Of a DNA stretch of 64,000 nt, positions 1 to 11,080 are shown piece after piece (the stretch's first letter is position 1; each line of letters opens with the position of its first letter). A program made the translations under genes and the position numbers. The notes beneath the pieces are model-generated. The model saw nothing but the letters and a program-made list of their open reading frames with translations. It ran no database searches and was not told the DNA's origin. The DNA is from Pyrenochaeta sp. MPI-SDFR-AT-0127 (Eukaryota > Ascomycota > Dothideomycetes > Pleosporales > Cucurbitariaceae), in NCBI GenBank assembly GCA_020747015.1, contig JAGTJM010000071.1, positions 62,001-126,000 on the forward strand, read 5' to 3'.

Positions 1-1
1 G

Positions 2-652
2 TCGCTTCATGATGGATCGTTTGATGCGCAAAAGCAGAGATCACAGGCTGCTATGACCATCATCGGCGTGCTGCTTATCGCCGGTGCGCAGATCTTCACG
101 GCTACCCAGTTCGTGCTGGAGGAGAGGATCATGGAGAAGTATGCCATGGAGCCGATCAGAGTTGTTGGTTGGGAAGGTATCTTTGGCTTCGTTGTCACGC
201 TCATTGGCATGGTCATCTTGCACTTCTCCATTGGCACTGGGTATTTCAATGCGAGGGAAGGACTGTACCAGATGACGCACTCCCGCGCCATTGCCGTCTC
301 TTCGATTCTCATCATGATCAGCATTGGGTAGGTTATTCCTCATTTTCCCTTTACATCTTCTTTGGATCATACTAACCCTGTCGATAGCGGCTTCAACTTC
401 TTCGGCCTGTCAGTCACCCGCACCGTCTCCGCTACCTCTCGCTCGACGATCGATACATGCCGCACGCTCTTCATCTGGATTGTCTCGCTCGGCCTCGGCT
501 GGGAGACGTTCAAGTGGCTCCAGGTCCTTGGTTTCGCGCTGCTTGTGTACGGCACGTTCTTGTTCAACGACTTGATCAGGCCGCCACTAAAGTCTTGCGT
601 GGAGAGGAAGCCTGAGCCGCTGTTGCCGGAAGACCCCATTGAGCATCATTAG
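2..652 (+). CDS. SLC35F6-like membrane transporter, 3' part
   Basis: The gene runs off the left edge. The frame is open from base 2, with exons 2-327 and 388-652. The 60-nt intron has a GTAGGT donor, a CTAAC branch point and a TAG acceptor, and splices in phase 2. The visible part has at least three hydrophobic segments, around IIGVLLIAGAQIF, FGFVVTLIGMVIL and WLQVLGFALLVYGTFLF. The second exon carries the conserved-looking stretch FNFFGLSVTRTVSATSRS before the last helices. This matches the drug/metabolite-transporter superfamily, closest in my recollection to SLC35F6-type proteins of lysosomal or endomembranes. The substrate is not evident. A short charged tail ends at a TAG stop. Confidence 0.8.
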
Positions 653-1178
653 AGGATGGCATGTTGGAGCAACGTGAGAGGCAGCATGGGCCGAGAGTGC
701 TCGGGTGGGACGATGATGTATATACTGGTATTGCACATCTGGCGTCTGGGATTGCATGTAAAGCATTTTGGAATGGTACATGGGAGTGAAGAGATCCGTT
801 TCCTGCTGCCACCAAGGTAACCTGAATAGAGCTCTTTGTGCTCGTCTGCAGTTTAGCAAGTATAGAATCAACTATCATGCATGCCATAACCGTTTCTCGC
901 AATCATTATTCGCAGCAAATGGTCTCCAAAAAAAAACTTCTTTCACACCAACATGGCATTTGAAGTTGTCAGCGCCTCGATGATGTTCGTCTCGTTATCG
1001 ATGGCAAATGTCGGGGCTCGTGGGCGACTAGCGCACAAAAGTCTTGGCTCGCACTCGCTTACAGGCGCGGATTGTCGAAATCCACCGTTGAGCAACTTCA
1101 CGACTTACGACAACACGGTTCCCGACTCTCTGAACACCACGCCCGGAGGTTCAGATACGCCACACCACAGTCGACAAA
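653..1178. other. Intergenic, 526 bp
   Basis: The stretch lies between two genes on the same strand. It must hold the transporter terminator and the RPS3 promoter and leader. I see no further gene and no recognisable element. Confidence 0.6.
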
Positions 1179-2275
1179 ATGGCCACCACTCAGTCTGCTA
1201 TGTGAGTCTACCCGTGGCTTATTGCGTACTGGACGCGCGCAATTATAGACCGAGTTACTGACAAGCCTGCAGTTCCAAGAGGAGAAAGTTCGTTGCTGGT
1301 ACGACACACCCTTCCCCACTGTCAGAGAGCTGGAGTATGCAGAGAGAGTCTGGGATGACTTCGTAGAGGCTTGTTTTGCGCGTAATTGGCGAACAGCTTT
1401 TGGGTTATCGATCGCGGAAGATGCTGGGAATTTGCGCACATTGGACCCCCGCTAACACAAACACCCACAGACGGTGTTTTCTATGCCGAGTTGAACGAAT
1501 TCTTCCAGCGCGAGCTGGCTGAGGAGGGCTATTCCGGCGTCGAGGTCCGCGTCACTCCCACCGTGACCGACATCATCATCCGGGCCACCCACACACAAGA
1601 GGTCCTTGGAGAGCAGGGTCGCCGCATCCGTGAGCTCACCTCGCTCATCCAGAAGCGCTTCAAGTTCCCCGAGAACTCCGTCTCCCTCTACGCCGCCAAG
1701 GTCCAGAACCGTGGTCTCTCCGCCGTCGCCCAGTGCGAGTCCCTCCGATACAAGCTTCTCAATGGTTTGGCCGTCCGAAGGGCTTGCTATGGTGTGCTGA
1801 GGTTCATCATGGAGTCTGGCGCCAAGGGTTGCGAGGTCGTCGTTTCCGGAAAGCTCAGGGCCGCCCGTGCCAAGAGCATGAAGTTCACTGTATGCATATC
1901 CTCGCTGCTCGTATTCGCAACGGCATGCTAATTGATTCGTAGGACGGTTTCATGATCCACTCTGGTCAGCCCGCTAAGGACTTCATTGACGAGGCCACTC
2001 GCCACGTCTTGCTCCGACAGGGTGTGCTCGGTATCAAGGTCAAGATCATGCGCGGCTCAGATCCCGAGGGCAAGGCCGGCCCCTCCCAGACTCTCCCCGA
2101 CTCGGTGACCATCATCGAGCCCAAGGAGGAGCAGCCCGTCGTTCAGCCCATGTCCCAGGACTACGGTGCTAAGGCTATCGCCGCCCAACAGGCAGCGGAA
2201 CAGGCCAGGCAGGCAGAGCAGGGTGAGGGCGAGGCCCAGCCCGCAAGCGGCGAGGGATACACTGAGGAGCAGTAG
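1179..2275 (+). CDS. rps3: 40S ribosomal protein S3 (uS3)
   Basis: Four exons: 1179-1201, 1273-1298, 1471-1889 and 1943-2275, giving 266 residues. The N-terminus MATTQSAISKRRKFVADG is rebuilt across two small 5' exons, the usual layout of fungal ribosomal-protein genes. The third exon carries the KH-type RNA-binding region (GRRIRELTSLIQKRF) and the C-terminal S3 domain (NGLAVRRACYGVLRF, KSMKFTDGF). The alanine/glutamine-rich tail ends in YTEEQ. uS3 sits at the mRNA entry channel of the small ribosomal subunit. Donors are GTGAGT, GTACGA and GTATGC, and all junctions restore the conserved protein, so the model is secure. Confidence 0.97.
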
Positions 2276-2998
2276 ATTGACACTGGGCTGCGGGGCGCAT
2301 GAGGTTACTAAAGGGCATTTAACGGAAGGTTTGATGCCATTACGAACCCTGACACAACTTCCTTTGCACATTCGGAATGGACTGGGCTGCTTTTGACGCG
2401 GGAATGGAGTCTATAGTGCTATGTACTTTTTCAGACAACCCAAACATCAAAAGATGGCTTTGACCAACCAACCTCAACGCTTCTGTTTCATACGTCATAG
2501 ATGGATTTGTGACCGAAGTTCGTTTCTGACGTTCTCTAGCATACTTGCATGAAGGGCCCATGAACGAATCAGGCTTTTCTTCCCCTGTACACCTAGACTC
2601 AGGCTTAATGTGGTTATTTCAGACAAGGCCCCTTGGTACAACCTCATTTACAAAGTCTTGTTTCGGATTACGCTCTGCTCGATATTATCCCTCCGCAACC
2701 CCTGCTCCCCTCTTCAATACGCATATTATGCTCTGCACAAAGTGCCAATACCCACATTTAGACCAGTCCATTCAGATCGTAGTGAGCAGTATAGTAAGCC
2801 TACCCATTGGAGGGAAATATCACCGATAATATCACTTTTCAGACCATGTGGTCGCATCGCGTGCATGAATAGGGAGCATTGCCAAAAGGGGAAACATGTC
2901 CTTTTTGAACGTCAATCTTCACAATGACCGTTCCTGAATGATTTGCATTGCTGGATTCGTGCGAGAAGCTGAGCTTCAGCTATAGTATCCTTTTTTGC
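2276..2998. other. Intergenic between convergent genes
   Basis: This 723-bp stretch separates the ends of RPS3 and the galactanase gene. Short frames here show no family features. It presumably holds two 3' UTRs. Confidence 0.6.
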
Positions 2999-4063
2999 TT
3001 AGATGCTGCTAAATACGCCCATTCCTTGCATCACCTTGCCGCTCGTCTCGACCATGATGTTCCACACGCAGCTGCTGCCCAAGCCTGCGTTGTCGATCCA
3101 TGCTGGCTCCCAGTAGAAGAGCCCGGTTCCCTTGCCGTTGGCGACGGCGCTGACTCGCTTCCCGAGCTCCTTCATCCACTGTAGCTGTCCGTACGCGGAG
3201 ATGGGGACCCAGGTTGTGTCCGAGGGGAAAGCGTACTTTGGGTTTGGGCAGGCAGAGGGCCAGTTCGTCTCGACGAGCTGAACCTCTTTGCCGTACTTCT
3301 TCGCCATGCGGTCCATGCTGTCGCTGAGCGCGGCGAGCGTAGCAGCGCTGTTGTAGAAGGGGTAGTAGGAAATGCCCTGGATGTCGTAGTCGGATGCTGA
3401 AAGGCCGCCGCCGGACCCGAGGACGAGATCGTACCACCACTGCTGGGTATCCCATTTCCATCCGTTGTCGAGGTGGATCATGATCTTGGGCTTGGAGCTC
3501 AGACTGCTCTCCTTGACGGCTTTGGACGCCGACTTGAGCAGCGCTGCGACGTTCTTGGGGCCCCCGGAGCTCGACAGCTCGCCAATGGGCCACAGCAGAC
3601 CTGGTGTGATTTCATTCCCGATACTGACAATGGACAGGGAGAGCCCGTTGGATTGGAACGTGTTCAGGACGTTCTTCGTGTAGTCGTACACCTGCTTGAT
3701 CAGGGCGTCGCGAGACAGACTCTTCCACGCCGCAGGCGTGATTTGCTTCCCTGGATCCGCCCAGTCGTCGCTGTAGTGGAAGTCGAGGTAAATCTTCAAG
3801 CCGGCAGCTTTGGCACGCTTAGCGAGGCGAATGTTGTAATCGAGGTTGTAGTCGCCGTTGCTCGGATTGACCCAGATGCGCTGACGAACCGTGTTTACGC
3901 CCGAGTTCTTCAGGATGGTTTCGAGGGGCTGGGTCTGGCCGTCGGCATTCTTGTACGTCTTGCCAGCGCGCTCCTCGACGAGGAGCGAAGACCAGTCTAC
4001 GCCTTTGTTGGGGATGGCTGCGAGAGCCGTAGCCGCGAAGAGGAATAGAGAAGCGACACGCAT
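2999..4063 (-). CDS. Secreted arabinogalactan endo-1,4-beta-galactanase (GH53)
   Basis: A single exon encodes 354 residues. The first ~16 form a signal peptide (MRVASLFLFAATALA). The mature protein is a GH53 (clan GH-A) barrel: KGVDWSSL at the start, the strand motif YLDFHYSDDWADPGKQ near residues 92-107, the acid/base glutamate in SIGNEITPG (E151) and the nucleophile in VETNWP (E265). The family cleaves beta-1,4-galactan side chains of type I pectin, and length and motifs match an intact enzyme. The start is the first ATG, directly in front of the hydrophobic segment. It converges with RPS3 and has ~0.7 kb of upstream sequence. I found no clear XlnR or CreA sites there. Confidence 0.95.
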   Translation of the reverse strand: MRVASLFLFAATALAAIPNKGVDWSSLLVEERAGKTYKNADGQTQPLETILKNSGVNTVRQRIWVNPSNGDYNLDYNIRLAKRAKAAGLKIYLDFHYSDDWADPGKQITPAAWKSLSRDALIKQVYDYTKNVLNTFQSNGLSLSIVSIGNEITPGLLWPIGELSSSGGPKNVAALLKSASKAVKESSLSSKPKIMIHLDNGWKWDTQQWWYDLVLGSGGGLSASDYDIQGISYYPFYNSAATLAALSDSMDRMAKKYGKEVQLVETNWPSACPNPKYAFPSDTTWVPISAYGQLQWMKELGKRVSAVANGKGTGLFYWEPAWIDNAGLGSSCVWNIMVETSGKVMQGMGVFSSI

Positions 4064-4730
4064 GTTTGCGGCAGATCAGCGTCCAGATACGAACCCGTAG
4101 ATCAATCCAGTGTAAAGGAGTCCAGATGGCTACTGGGCTCCCCCTTGCACTTATCATCAAGACCTTTATGTAGCAAAAGAGCATCACTACGTCCCGCGGA
4201 TACATATCGCACAGTGGCAGTCCTTCCTCCACCCTCCAAGATACAAAGGCCTCGAGATGGCCACTAAACTATGGAAACACAGAATTTCCTCCAATCCCCT
4301 CGACCAGCCTTAATGTTTCCACACACTTGGGCTGTTTCGCTTTAGAGTAGTCCTGGTCGAGCACGCGCCGGTATTGTGGGGTAAGCTAGGGTAATCATAA
4401 GGACTAATTGCCGAGTGACGAGGAGTAGTGCCGGACGTGTATTTGCGGGCTAGAAAGACATAGAGGAATGACTTCCGAATACGGCAACGTATGAGATGCA
4501 AGCGGCGAAACGAAATGCTGATTTGTGGTTATCCCGGAGATTAGGCGTGGTACATGAGAGACGGCACTGTCGGAATGAAGGATACGAAGGGTGGAGTGGT
4601 GTGAAACAGAAATGCGCCGTGCCAAGACAACGAAAGAAATTGTAGGCGGCATGGGCGATGAAGATCAGCTGTTCATACACAAGATACTACACGGCTTACA
4701 AGCTTACTGGAGGGAAATGGAAGTCACCTC
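4064..4730. other. Intergenic, 667 bp
   Basis: This stretch is upstream of the galactanase start and downstream of the SDHAF2 stop, both on the minus strand. It is the likely galactanase promoter. Frames inside it resemble nothing known. Confidence 0.5.
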
Positions 4731-5773
4731 TTACTGGTCAAAGTTCTTGATAGGAGGCATCATGCCCAATCCCTTACCGTCCCTCTTCTCGTCCCCCTCT
4801 CCTTCTATGACGCCACCTGCCTTCCTCTCCGTAACATGCTTTCTCAAAAGACTCAAAATCTCACTACCCTTCCATCGGCTTGGCACAGGTCGATACGCTG
4901 GCTTGAAAGTGCCAACCGTCTGGGCCCACTCCCCACTAGCAGGCTCCCGCTTCCACTCATCCTTCTCTTGCACCTTGGTGTCCTTGCCCTGAGCATTGGG
5001 TGTCGCCAGATCGGATCCAGAACCCTCAGCTGATTCAAGTGACGTTTGCGATGGTTCTTGTGTCGCCCAGTAGTAAATGTCCCAGTCATTCTCGTCGAGG
5101 AATATATCGTATTGTTGCATAAGCTGGGGGGACATGGTGGCAAGTTTGGCATCAGCAAAGGTGCTGAGAAGGAGGTCACTCTCTAGTGTTCCCCGCTTGC
5201 GGCTTTGGTCTACTCATCCATTAGTATGACATTGCCAGAACCTCAACTCAAAACGGGATAAAAGTGAATGTGCAGCGGGAGAGGGCATTGCAGGTGCAAA
5301 CACGGACATAATAACCTCGCGCGCATCGTGTTAGGATCTTCTCCCGTCCTCCTCAGCGGCTCGACCTTGAACTTTGCGCCCTCCAGCTCACCCACACCCA
5401 GCTCCTTGTGCGCTCCACTTACATCTTGACCCTCACTCTTCTGCGTGCCGCCTGTCATGCGCTCCGTGTTCTCCGGCGCCGAGTCCTTTGGTGTGAACTT
5501 CTTGTCGACATTCGTAATCAGCTCAGGCGGTGCGGCGTCCTTGCCGACCGAAGGCATCTCATTTGCGATTGTGGAGGTAGTGTTCGTCAGATGTGGGTTC
5601 AAGGGCTTTTCGATTTGGAATTTGCGGTACGTTTCCGAAGTGTCATTCGTGCGCTTGTTCAATGCTTCGAATTCATTGCTGCGGGTAACGGTGATGCTAA
5701 AGGCACGGCATTGGCTGCGCTGGAGGGTCAAAAGAGCCCGTGATGAGCGCGCGACCAGTCTCGAGGATGCCAT
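4731..5773 (-). CDS. sdh5: Succinate dehydrogenase assembly factor 2 (Sdh5, FAD-insertion factor)
   Basis: Two exons on the minus strand, 5773-5308 and 5209-4731, give 314 residues. Splicing at a GTCCGT donor joins RARLL to YQSRKRG and restores the family signature, followed by ESDLLLSTFAD and the hallmark YDIFLDENDWDIYYW. The N-terminus MASSRLVARSSRALLTLQR is a basic mitochondrial targeting sequence. The family promotes covalent attachment of FAD to the flavoprotein subunit of complex II in the matrix. The conserved core is small (~100 residues). Here it is preceded by a long low-complexity linker and followed by a ~100-residue variable tail. The start at 5773 was chosen because it begins the targeting peptide; an upstream in-frame ATG at 5812 adds only 13 residues. 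Confidence 0.92.
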
Positions 5774-6233
5774 GGTGAAATTTGGGCCGGAGTAAACTCT
5801 TGGAGGGTTCAATTGATGATGGAGTAGAGGTGAAAGGTGGGTAGTGCCGAGGGATAGAAATGTAAAGCGTCATAGCTCCGCCGCTTAGTAACTGGAGACA
5901 GGTCTTTTGTCGATGGATTGCCGAAGTCTTATCACTACTTTTCCACCTCCACATCGACAAATCGTCATCGATGAATGGCAGTCTCTCACATTGCACAATG
6001 TGTACGCATTGGCTAAGAGAAAATTTGCTATAATCAACACGCCTGCGATAATGTACCAAGGAAATGATCCCACGCCAACACCGCACAAACCACAACAGTA
6101 AAACTTGATCATTAGACTTTCATGTCATCCAAAATGTCCTTTTCATTTCAGAGAACCTTTATTGAACTTTATTGAATATTCAATCCAACGCAATATCAAC
6201 CTGCTTTCATATAGTGACTACCCATACGGACCT
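5774..6233. other. Intergenic, 460 bp
   Basis: This is the upstream region of the SDHAF2 gene and the 3' flank of the zinc-finger gene. No feature is recognised. Confidence 0.5.
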
Positions 6234-7397
6234 TCACTTGATGTGCATCTTTCGCACATGGTCCATCAGTTTGTCCTTCCTGGCAAAAGGCCGTCGGCCA
6301 ATAGCTGCGCTACGCTTACATCCAGGCTCCTCGCACCAGAAGACCTTTCGCTGAGATGCATGTGCACCATCATGATGCCTCTTCAGATCATACCAACGAC
6401 CGAATGTCTTTCCTTTGCATTTTGGGCTGCAGCACTTGAAGATGTACGCATCTGGATCCTCTGTACTATGCATAGAGCCAATCATGGTATCGGGTTCTTT
6501 CGAAGCGGATTTGCGGGTAGTCAATACCGCTACAGATACTAAAGAGTCAAGGTCAAGGTCGGGCATTTCGCCATCGACGTTCATGCTGAAAGAAGGTGTC
6601 TCAACTTCCGTTTGTGATTCTGCATGTCCAACCTGGGTATCGATCGAGAACTGCTGAACCTGTGCAGAGTGGGCGAGGCTTTTGCAGCTGTCAGCGTCAA
6701 AATTTCCGAACTTGCACGAACTTCTCATCTGTCTCACCTGCTAGTTTCATGGGCGAGCGACGTGCTCTGGCCATGCTCGCTTAGACCACCGAAATTGGAG
6801 CGTAGGTTTTCAATGTCTGTCGCCAGCTCAGGTAATGCTATGGTCTCGTCCTCACTGGCCGACTGGACGATTGTAGACGGCTCAGCCCGGAAGCCGTACG
6901 ATGAGAATTGAACTTCATGGAAGTTGGCCCAGTCTGCATCGATTATCAGCCTTGAGCATCGGACTTACTCACACCACACGCCATCGTTCGAGAGATATGC
7001 CACCAGGCGGTACGCAAGTCCTCATATTGACCGCAAACCTCGAAGATTCTCTCACATGATCCATGTTTCCAGAGCAGCGCCAAGGCTTGAATAAACGCTT
7101 CTGAGGAGGATAGTAAGGGCAGTAAACTACATCCTACTACGCCTTTGATGAAATGGTGGACGTCTTTCTGTAGTGGGCCTTCGTAGACATCTGGGACCTG
7201 GCGAAGGATTTGCGTCCAATAGTGCAGAAGTCACCACAGTCCGGTGATACGTGCTGTGCAATAAATTGTAAGAGAATAATGACAGACATACCATTCAAAG
7301 GTTGATCCGTCCAAGATTGCCATGGTTCAATATGGTTGTGTTCTTTATGGACATACATAGTATTGACTATGTTACTGTTTATTGAGTCGTAAGACAT
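6234..7397 (-). CDS. C2H2 zinc-finger protein gene, possibly broken by an in-frame stop
   Basis: The best model has four minus-strand exons: 7397-7292, 7253-6969, 6933-6738 and 6687-6234. The last exon encodes two C-terminal zinc fingers (CCSPKCKGKTF...H..H and CEEPGC...FARKDKLMDHVRKMH), suggesting a DNA-binding protein. The junction at 6738/6687 is firm: it joins the frame ending THETSR-type sequence to CKSLAHSAQ. The 5' half is odd. The first two introns would be only 38 and 35 nt. The frame needed for the conserved-looking stretch VPDVYEGPLQKDVHHFIKG contains a TGA at 7233-7231. Either a codon was lost to mutation, or the first exon or intron differs from my model, or there is a base error. 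Without the first exon no good start is visible. Confidence 0.55.
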
Positions 7398-8454
7398 TGT
7401 TGATTTAGGTGGGTAGGTATAGATTTTTATTTTTCATTCGCATAGAACAAGGCTATGGGCTATTTCTTTTCTTTTCGATGTATATTCAAAGTTCTATGAA
7501 GTAGAAGAGGAGCAGATACATATAGTTCTCAAGACCGAAACAGGGCAACTGGGCTGCTTCCGAACACAGCAAGTCGAGGAGCCGCCACTAATCAGGCCAA
7601 TCAGACCGCACAGACTGGACAGGCTAGACAGCACTGCACATGTATAGTGGCATTATCCAATCAGGACAGCGGTAAACTGTTGGGCCATCATGAGCGAGTC
7701 AGTTAGCCCAGTCATAAACGTTTGAGTTAAACCAATCATCAAAACACTTAAGCAATATAATTGCCCTCACCAGCTTCCTTGGTGTTCTTTGCGGCAGCGC
7801 ACTCTTACTGCGTTTGTATCGAATCTCTGTTTGTACGACCAGACTCTATCTCCGAAACAACCTTGTGTCCTGTACTCGTCATCTCGTATAGATTCTCACA
7901 GAAGCACAGCCTGTTGCGAAACGCATGGATCTCATTCATACAAATAGCCAACACTGACCACGGGCGTCTTCTTATGGCTGACGATCAAATAGTCCAGATA
8001 ATTGAGGAGGAGGTGCTAAAACATGGTTGTACTGTGCACATGGGTATGAAGAGGGTATTAGTGTTAATGTCATCTGTGGTCCCTATGTAGGATGTCGAAC
8101 CGAGAACGAACAGCAAAAATCGGAGGAAAGGGGTCGTGTAGAGATTCACTATACCCTCTCCTGGGGCACGAAGTCAACCATAGGCTACCACACGATAATA
8201 AAGACTATATTAGTTCACCGTGATGTGCACATAACAGGTCATCATGGAGACAAGTGAAATTCGCGTTAGTTGCCCGGCTACTGAATACCATCACCGGACT
8301 TTGATTGCATAGTTCTTTCTTTATTGAATCTACACATACACACTTACATCGTAGCTTCGCACAGATCCATCCAAAATTGCTCACAGGTACAACAAACCAT
8401 TAAAACTACCGATCTACCTGAAGCCCTGTCTATAACAACCCCTCCCACTTCTAT
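7398..8454. other. Intergenic, 1.06 kb
   Basis: This lies upstream of the zinc-finger gene and downstream of the acyl-CoA synthetase. It holds several frames below 110 codons that lack ATG starts or family features. I see no RNA gene and no repeat. Confidence 0.5.
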
Positions 8455-10295
8455 CTATTTAGCATCACGATTCCCTCTCGCCCACTCCCTTAGTACATTC
8501 TTCTTAATCTTGCCCGTGCTCGTCTTTGGCAGCTCCTTCACAACCTCGACCTCCCTGGGCACCATGAATCTCGAAATGTGGCTGTTCTCCTTGGCCCATT
8601 GGATAATTTCTTGGCCGAGATCGTCGGAGCTGGAAGAAGACTCCTTGACGGTGACGAAAGCTTTGGGTCGCTCGCCCCAGTGCGAGTCGGCGACGGCGCA
8701 GACGCCAACTTCGAGGACGGAGGGGTGTGTGGAGAGCATGGCCTCAAGGGCTACGGAGGAAATGTTTTCACCGCCTGTGATGTCTTGTTAGCCATATGTT
8801 CTTTCATATTGAGAAGTGATATGGGTGGGGTGAGAGATTACTTACCAGAAATGATGATATCTTTCGCGCGATCCAGAATCTGAATCGCACCGTCAGGATG
8901 CCAAACTGCTAGATCCCCACTATGCAACACATTGCCTGCCCACAATTTGCGTGTCGCTTCAGCGTCTTTGTAGTACCCCTTTGCGCAGATGTTGCCCTCA
9001 AAGACAATCTCACCAATCTCCTTGCCATCTTTTTCTACGTTGATGAGAATGCCTTCCTCTTGCTCCGTCTTGATAACACGAACTGGTAATCCTACGACAA
9101 AGCCATGGCCCTGACGTGCCATTCTGGCGTACTTCTCTTTCTCTGGAATCGTCTCCCACTCGGGCATGTGGTAGCCTTTAGTGATGGGTCCGTATGTTTC
9201 GGTGAGACCGTAGACGTGCACGGGCTGAAGGTTAAGGTTTGTCATTTGCTCAAAGAGCCATGCTGAGGGCGGTGATGCTGCGACCGTGACGCGCACAGGC
9301 TGTGGAAGCTTCTCTGCTTCTTTCGCAGCGCAGAGTAGTGTGTTGACAGTCGGTGCAGCATTGAAGTGCGTAATCCCTTCCTCCTTAAGTAGACGCCAAA
9401 TCTCTGGGTAGTCGATTTTACGAAGACAATAGTGTGTCCCTCGCACAGCGGTTACAGACCAGGGAAACGTCCAGCCTGTTGCATGAAACATTGGCAGTGT
9501 CCACAGATACTTTGCACGGCCAGTGTGGTAGTTCAAGCCACTTTCAATCACATTGCCCATGGCAGCGAGGTAAACTCCTCGATGCGTGTACTCAACACCC
9601 TTTGGTCGCGCAGTTGTCCCACTTGTGTACGCCAACGCCATGACTGTCTCTTCATCCTCTGTCCGTGTTTCCAGATCTGCCCAACCTTTTCTTCCCTTCT
9701 CAATGTCATACTTCAGGCCCTCTAGCACCGCCTCATCGAACGGCCCTGAGAGTTCGCCCTCCGTCGCATCCGTATCTGTGTCAACCAGAATTGGGACATT
9801 GGGTCGTTGCTTTCTGTAGTCATCCAACAATCCAACGTGCTCAAAGTCCGCAATGATCATATCGACATCCGAGTGCTGGAAGATGTAGCTAATATCATCT
9901 GGCTTCAGCCGATAGTTGATGGCTACATTGACACTACCCGCAGCCGCAATGCCAAAGATACTCTCCAAAAACGCTGGAGTATTTGTAGCCAGTATGCCCA
10001 CGCGCTTGTAGCCATGTTTCCTCAGATAATATGCTAAGCCCCGCGCGCGATCCGCAGCTTCGGCATACGACCGTCGCAGGATCTTGTTGTTCGCTGTTTT
10101 GTGGTAGATCGCGGTCGCTTCTGGCTCAATCTGTGCCGCGCGCCACAAGAATGATGTCGGGCTCAGCGTGTGGAAATTATGGCGGTGGTGATATTCATGA
10201 CTGTCGCCAGGCTGGATTGGAGGAGGGCCTGGGACAGGGTTCGCGGAGGTGAAATGGGAAGCAAGTTGCTTGAGGCGGTCTTTGGCGCCCACCAT
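8455..10295 (-). CDS. AMP-forming acyl-CoA synthetase / ligase
   Basis: Two exons, 10295-8846 and 8774-8455, give 589 residues. The 71-nt intron splits the motif ISGGEN and its removal restores it. ANL-superfamily motifs are present in order: the P-loop YTSGTTARPKG (residues 223-233), the GLTETYG motif, HSGDLAVWHPDG, the hinge DRAKDIIISGGEN and the C-terminal catalytic lysine in TGKIKK. The enzyme would activate a carboxylic acid through an acyl-adenylate and load it on CoA. The substrate cannot be read from sequence; the protein resembles fungal medium/long-chain fatty-acid ligases. The C-terminus RDAK is not a PTS1 signal and no N-terminal targeting signal is obvious, so a cytosolic location is likely. 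Confidence 0.93.
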
Positions 10296-11080
10296 GATGC
10301 TCGGTGCCGATGCGACTGCTGAATTGAATAAGGCTAGGTTGTTGTAGACGCGGTATAATTACAAGAAATACACGGCTTCGTTTGTTACTTGCAGTCCGGC
10401 GATGACGAAAGCTGTTGGCGACCCAGTGCGGAGTAAATTCCGGCTCCAGTATGAACGTGGGCGATGACCTGAGGCGCCTGAATGAGCTGTGGAATACAGT
10501 AGATCAGACTGAAAGAGATGCGCGAGCAGGGGCCATAAATCTGGAAGTAAGGAGTATTCCAGACAGCCTATTGATCAAGATCACGGACGCGTTGAATACA
10601 TTTATGGAATCTTGGGGGAAATCTGGGGAACACATCCGAAGCGGGACGACGTCAGAGCCGAGGTTATGGGTCTCATTGGTTCGCTTACGCACATATCAGC
10701 CTCATTGTCCCATCTCTCCGACACCTTCATGGACCACGTCTCTTTTCGACGCCTGCATCGCGTGGACTAAAACTGAGGTCGTCCTGCCAGCAGCGTACGA
10801 AAATACTTCAGCTCCTCGTTAGCTCTAGATCCGCGCAGGAGAAGCCTTTTTTCTTGTGTTTCCTGCACTCGACCAGCTGCGTATCTACTATCTTCCACGC
10901 CGATTTCCATTTAATCCTTCACCGTTAATGCTCCCTTCGCTAGCCCATCTATAATTAAATCCATCGTCAATCTATCATTACACACGCTCTTTGACTGAAT
11001 ACTTACCACAAACGGCATTCTTCTACAGTCTGCTTCACCCGCCTTATATCTCTTCGACTGCAGCTTCTCCTTTCAAACCT
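10296..11080. other. Intergenic with one weak frame
   Basis: This 785-bp stretch lies between two minus-strand genes. A plus-strand frame at 10415-10822 starts without ATG (the first ATG is near 10451). It has no recognisable domain, so I do not call it a gene. The rest is CT-rich near 10860-11080. Confidence 0.4.

Noticed and set aside
3473..4048. 191-codon frame antisense to the GH53 gene
   Set aside because: Shadow of a GC-rich coding exon; the sense strand has a clear GH53 protein.
10415..10822. 135-codon plus-strand frame
   Set aside because: No ATG at its start, no domain, and no splice partners; treated as chance.
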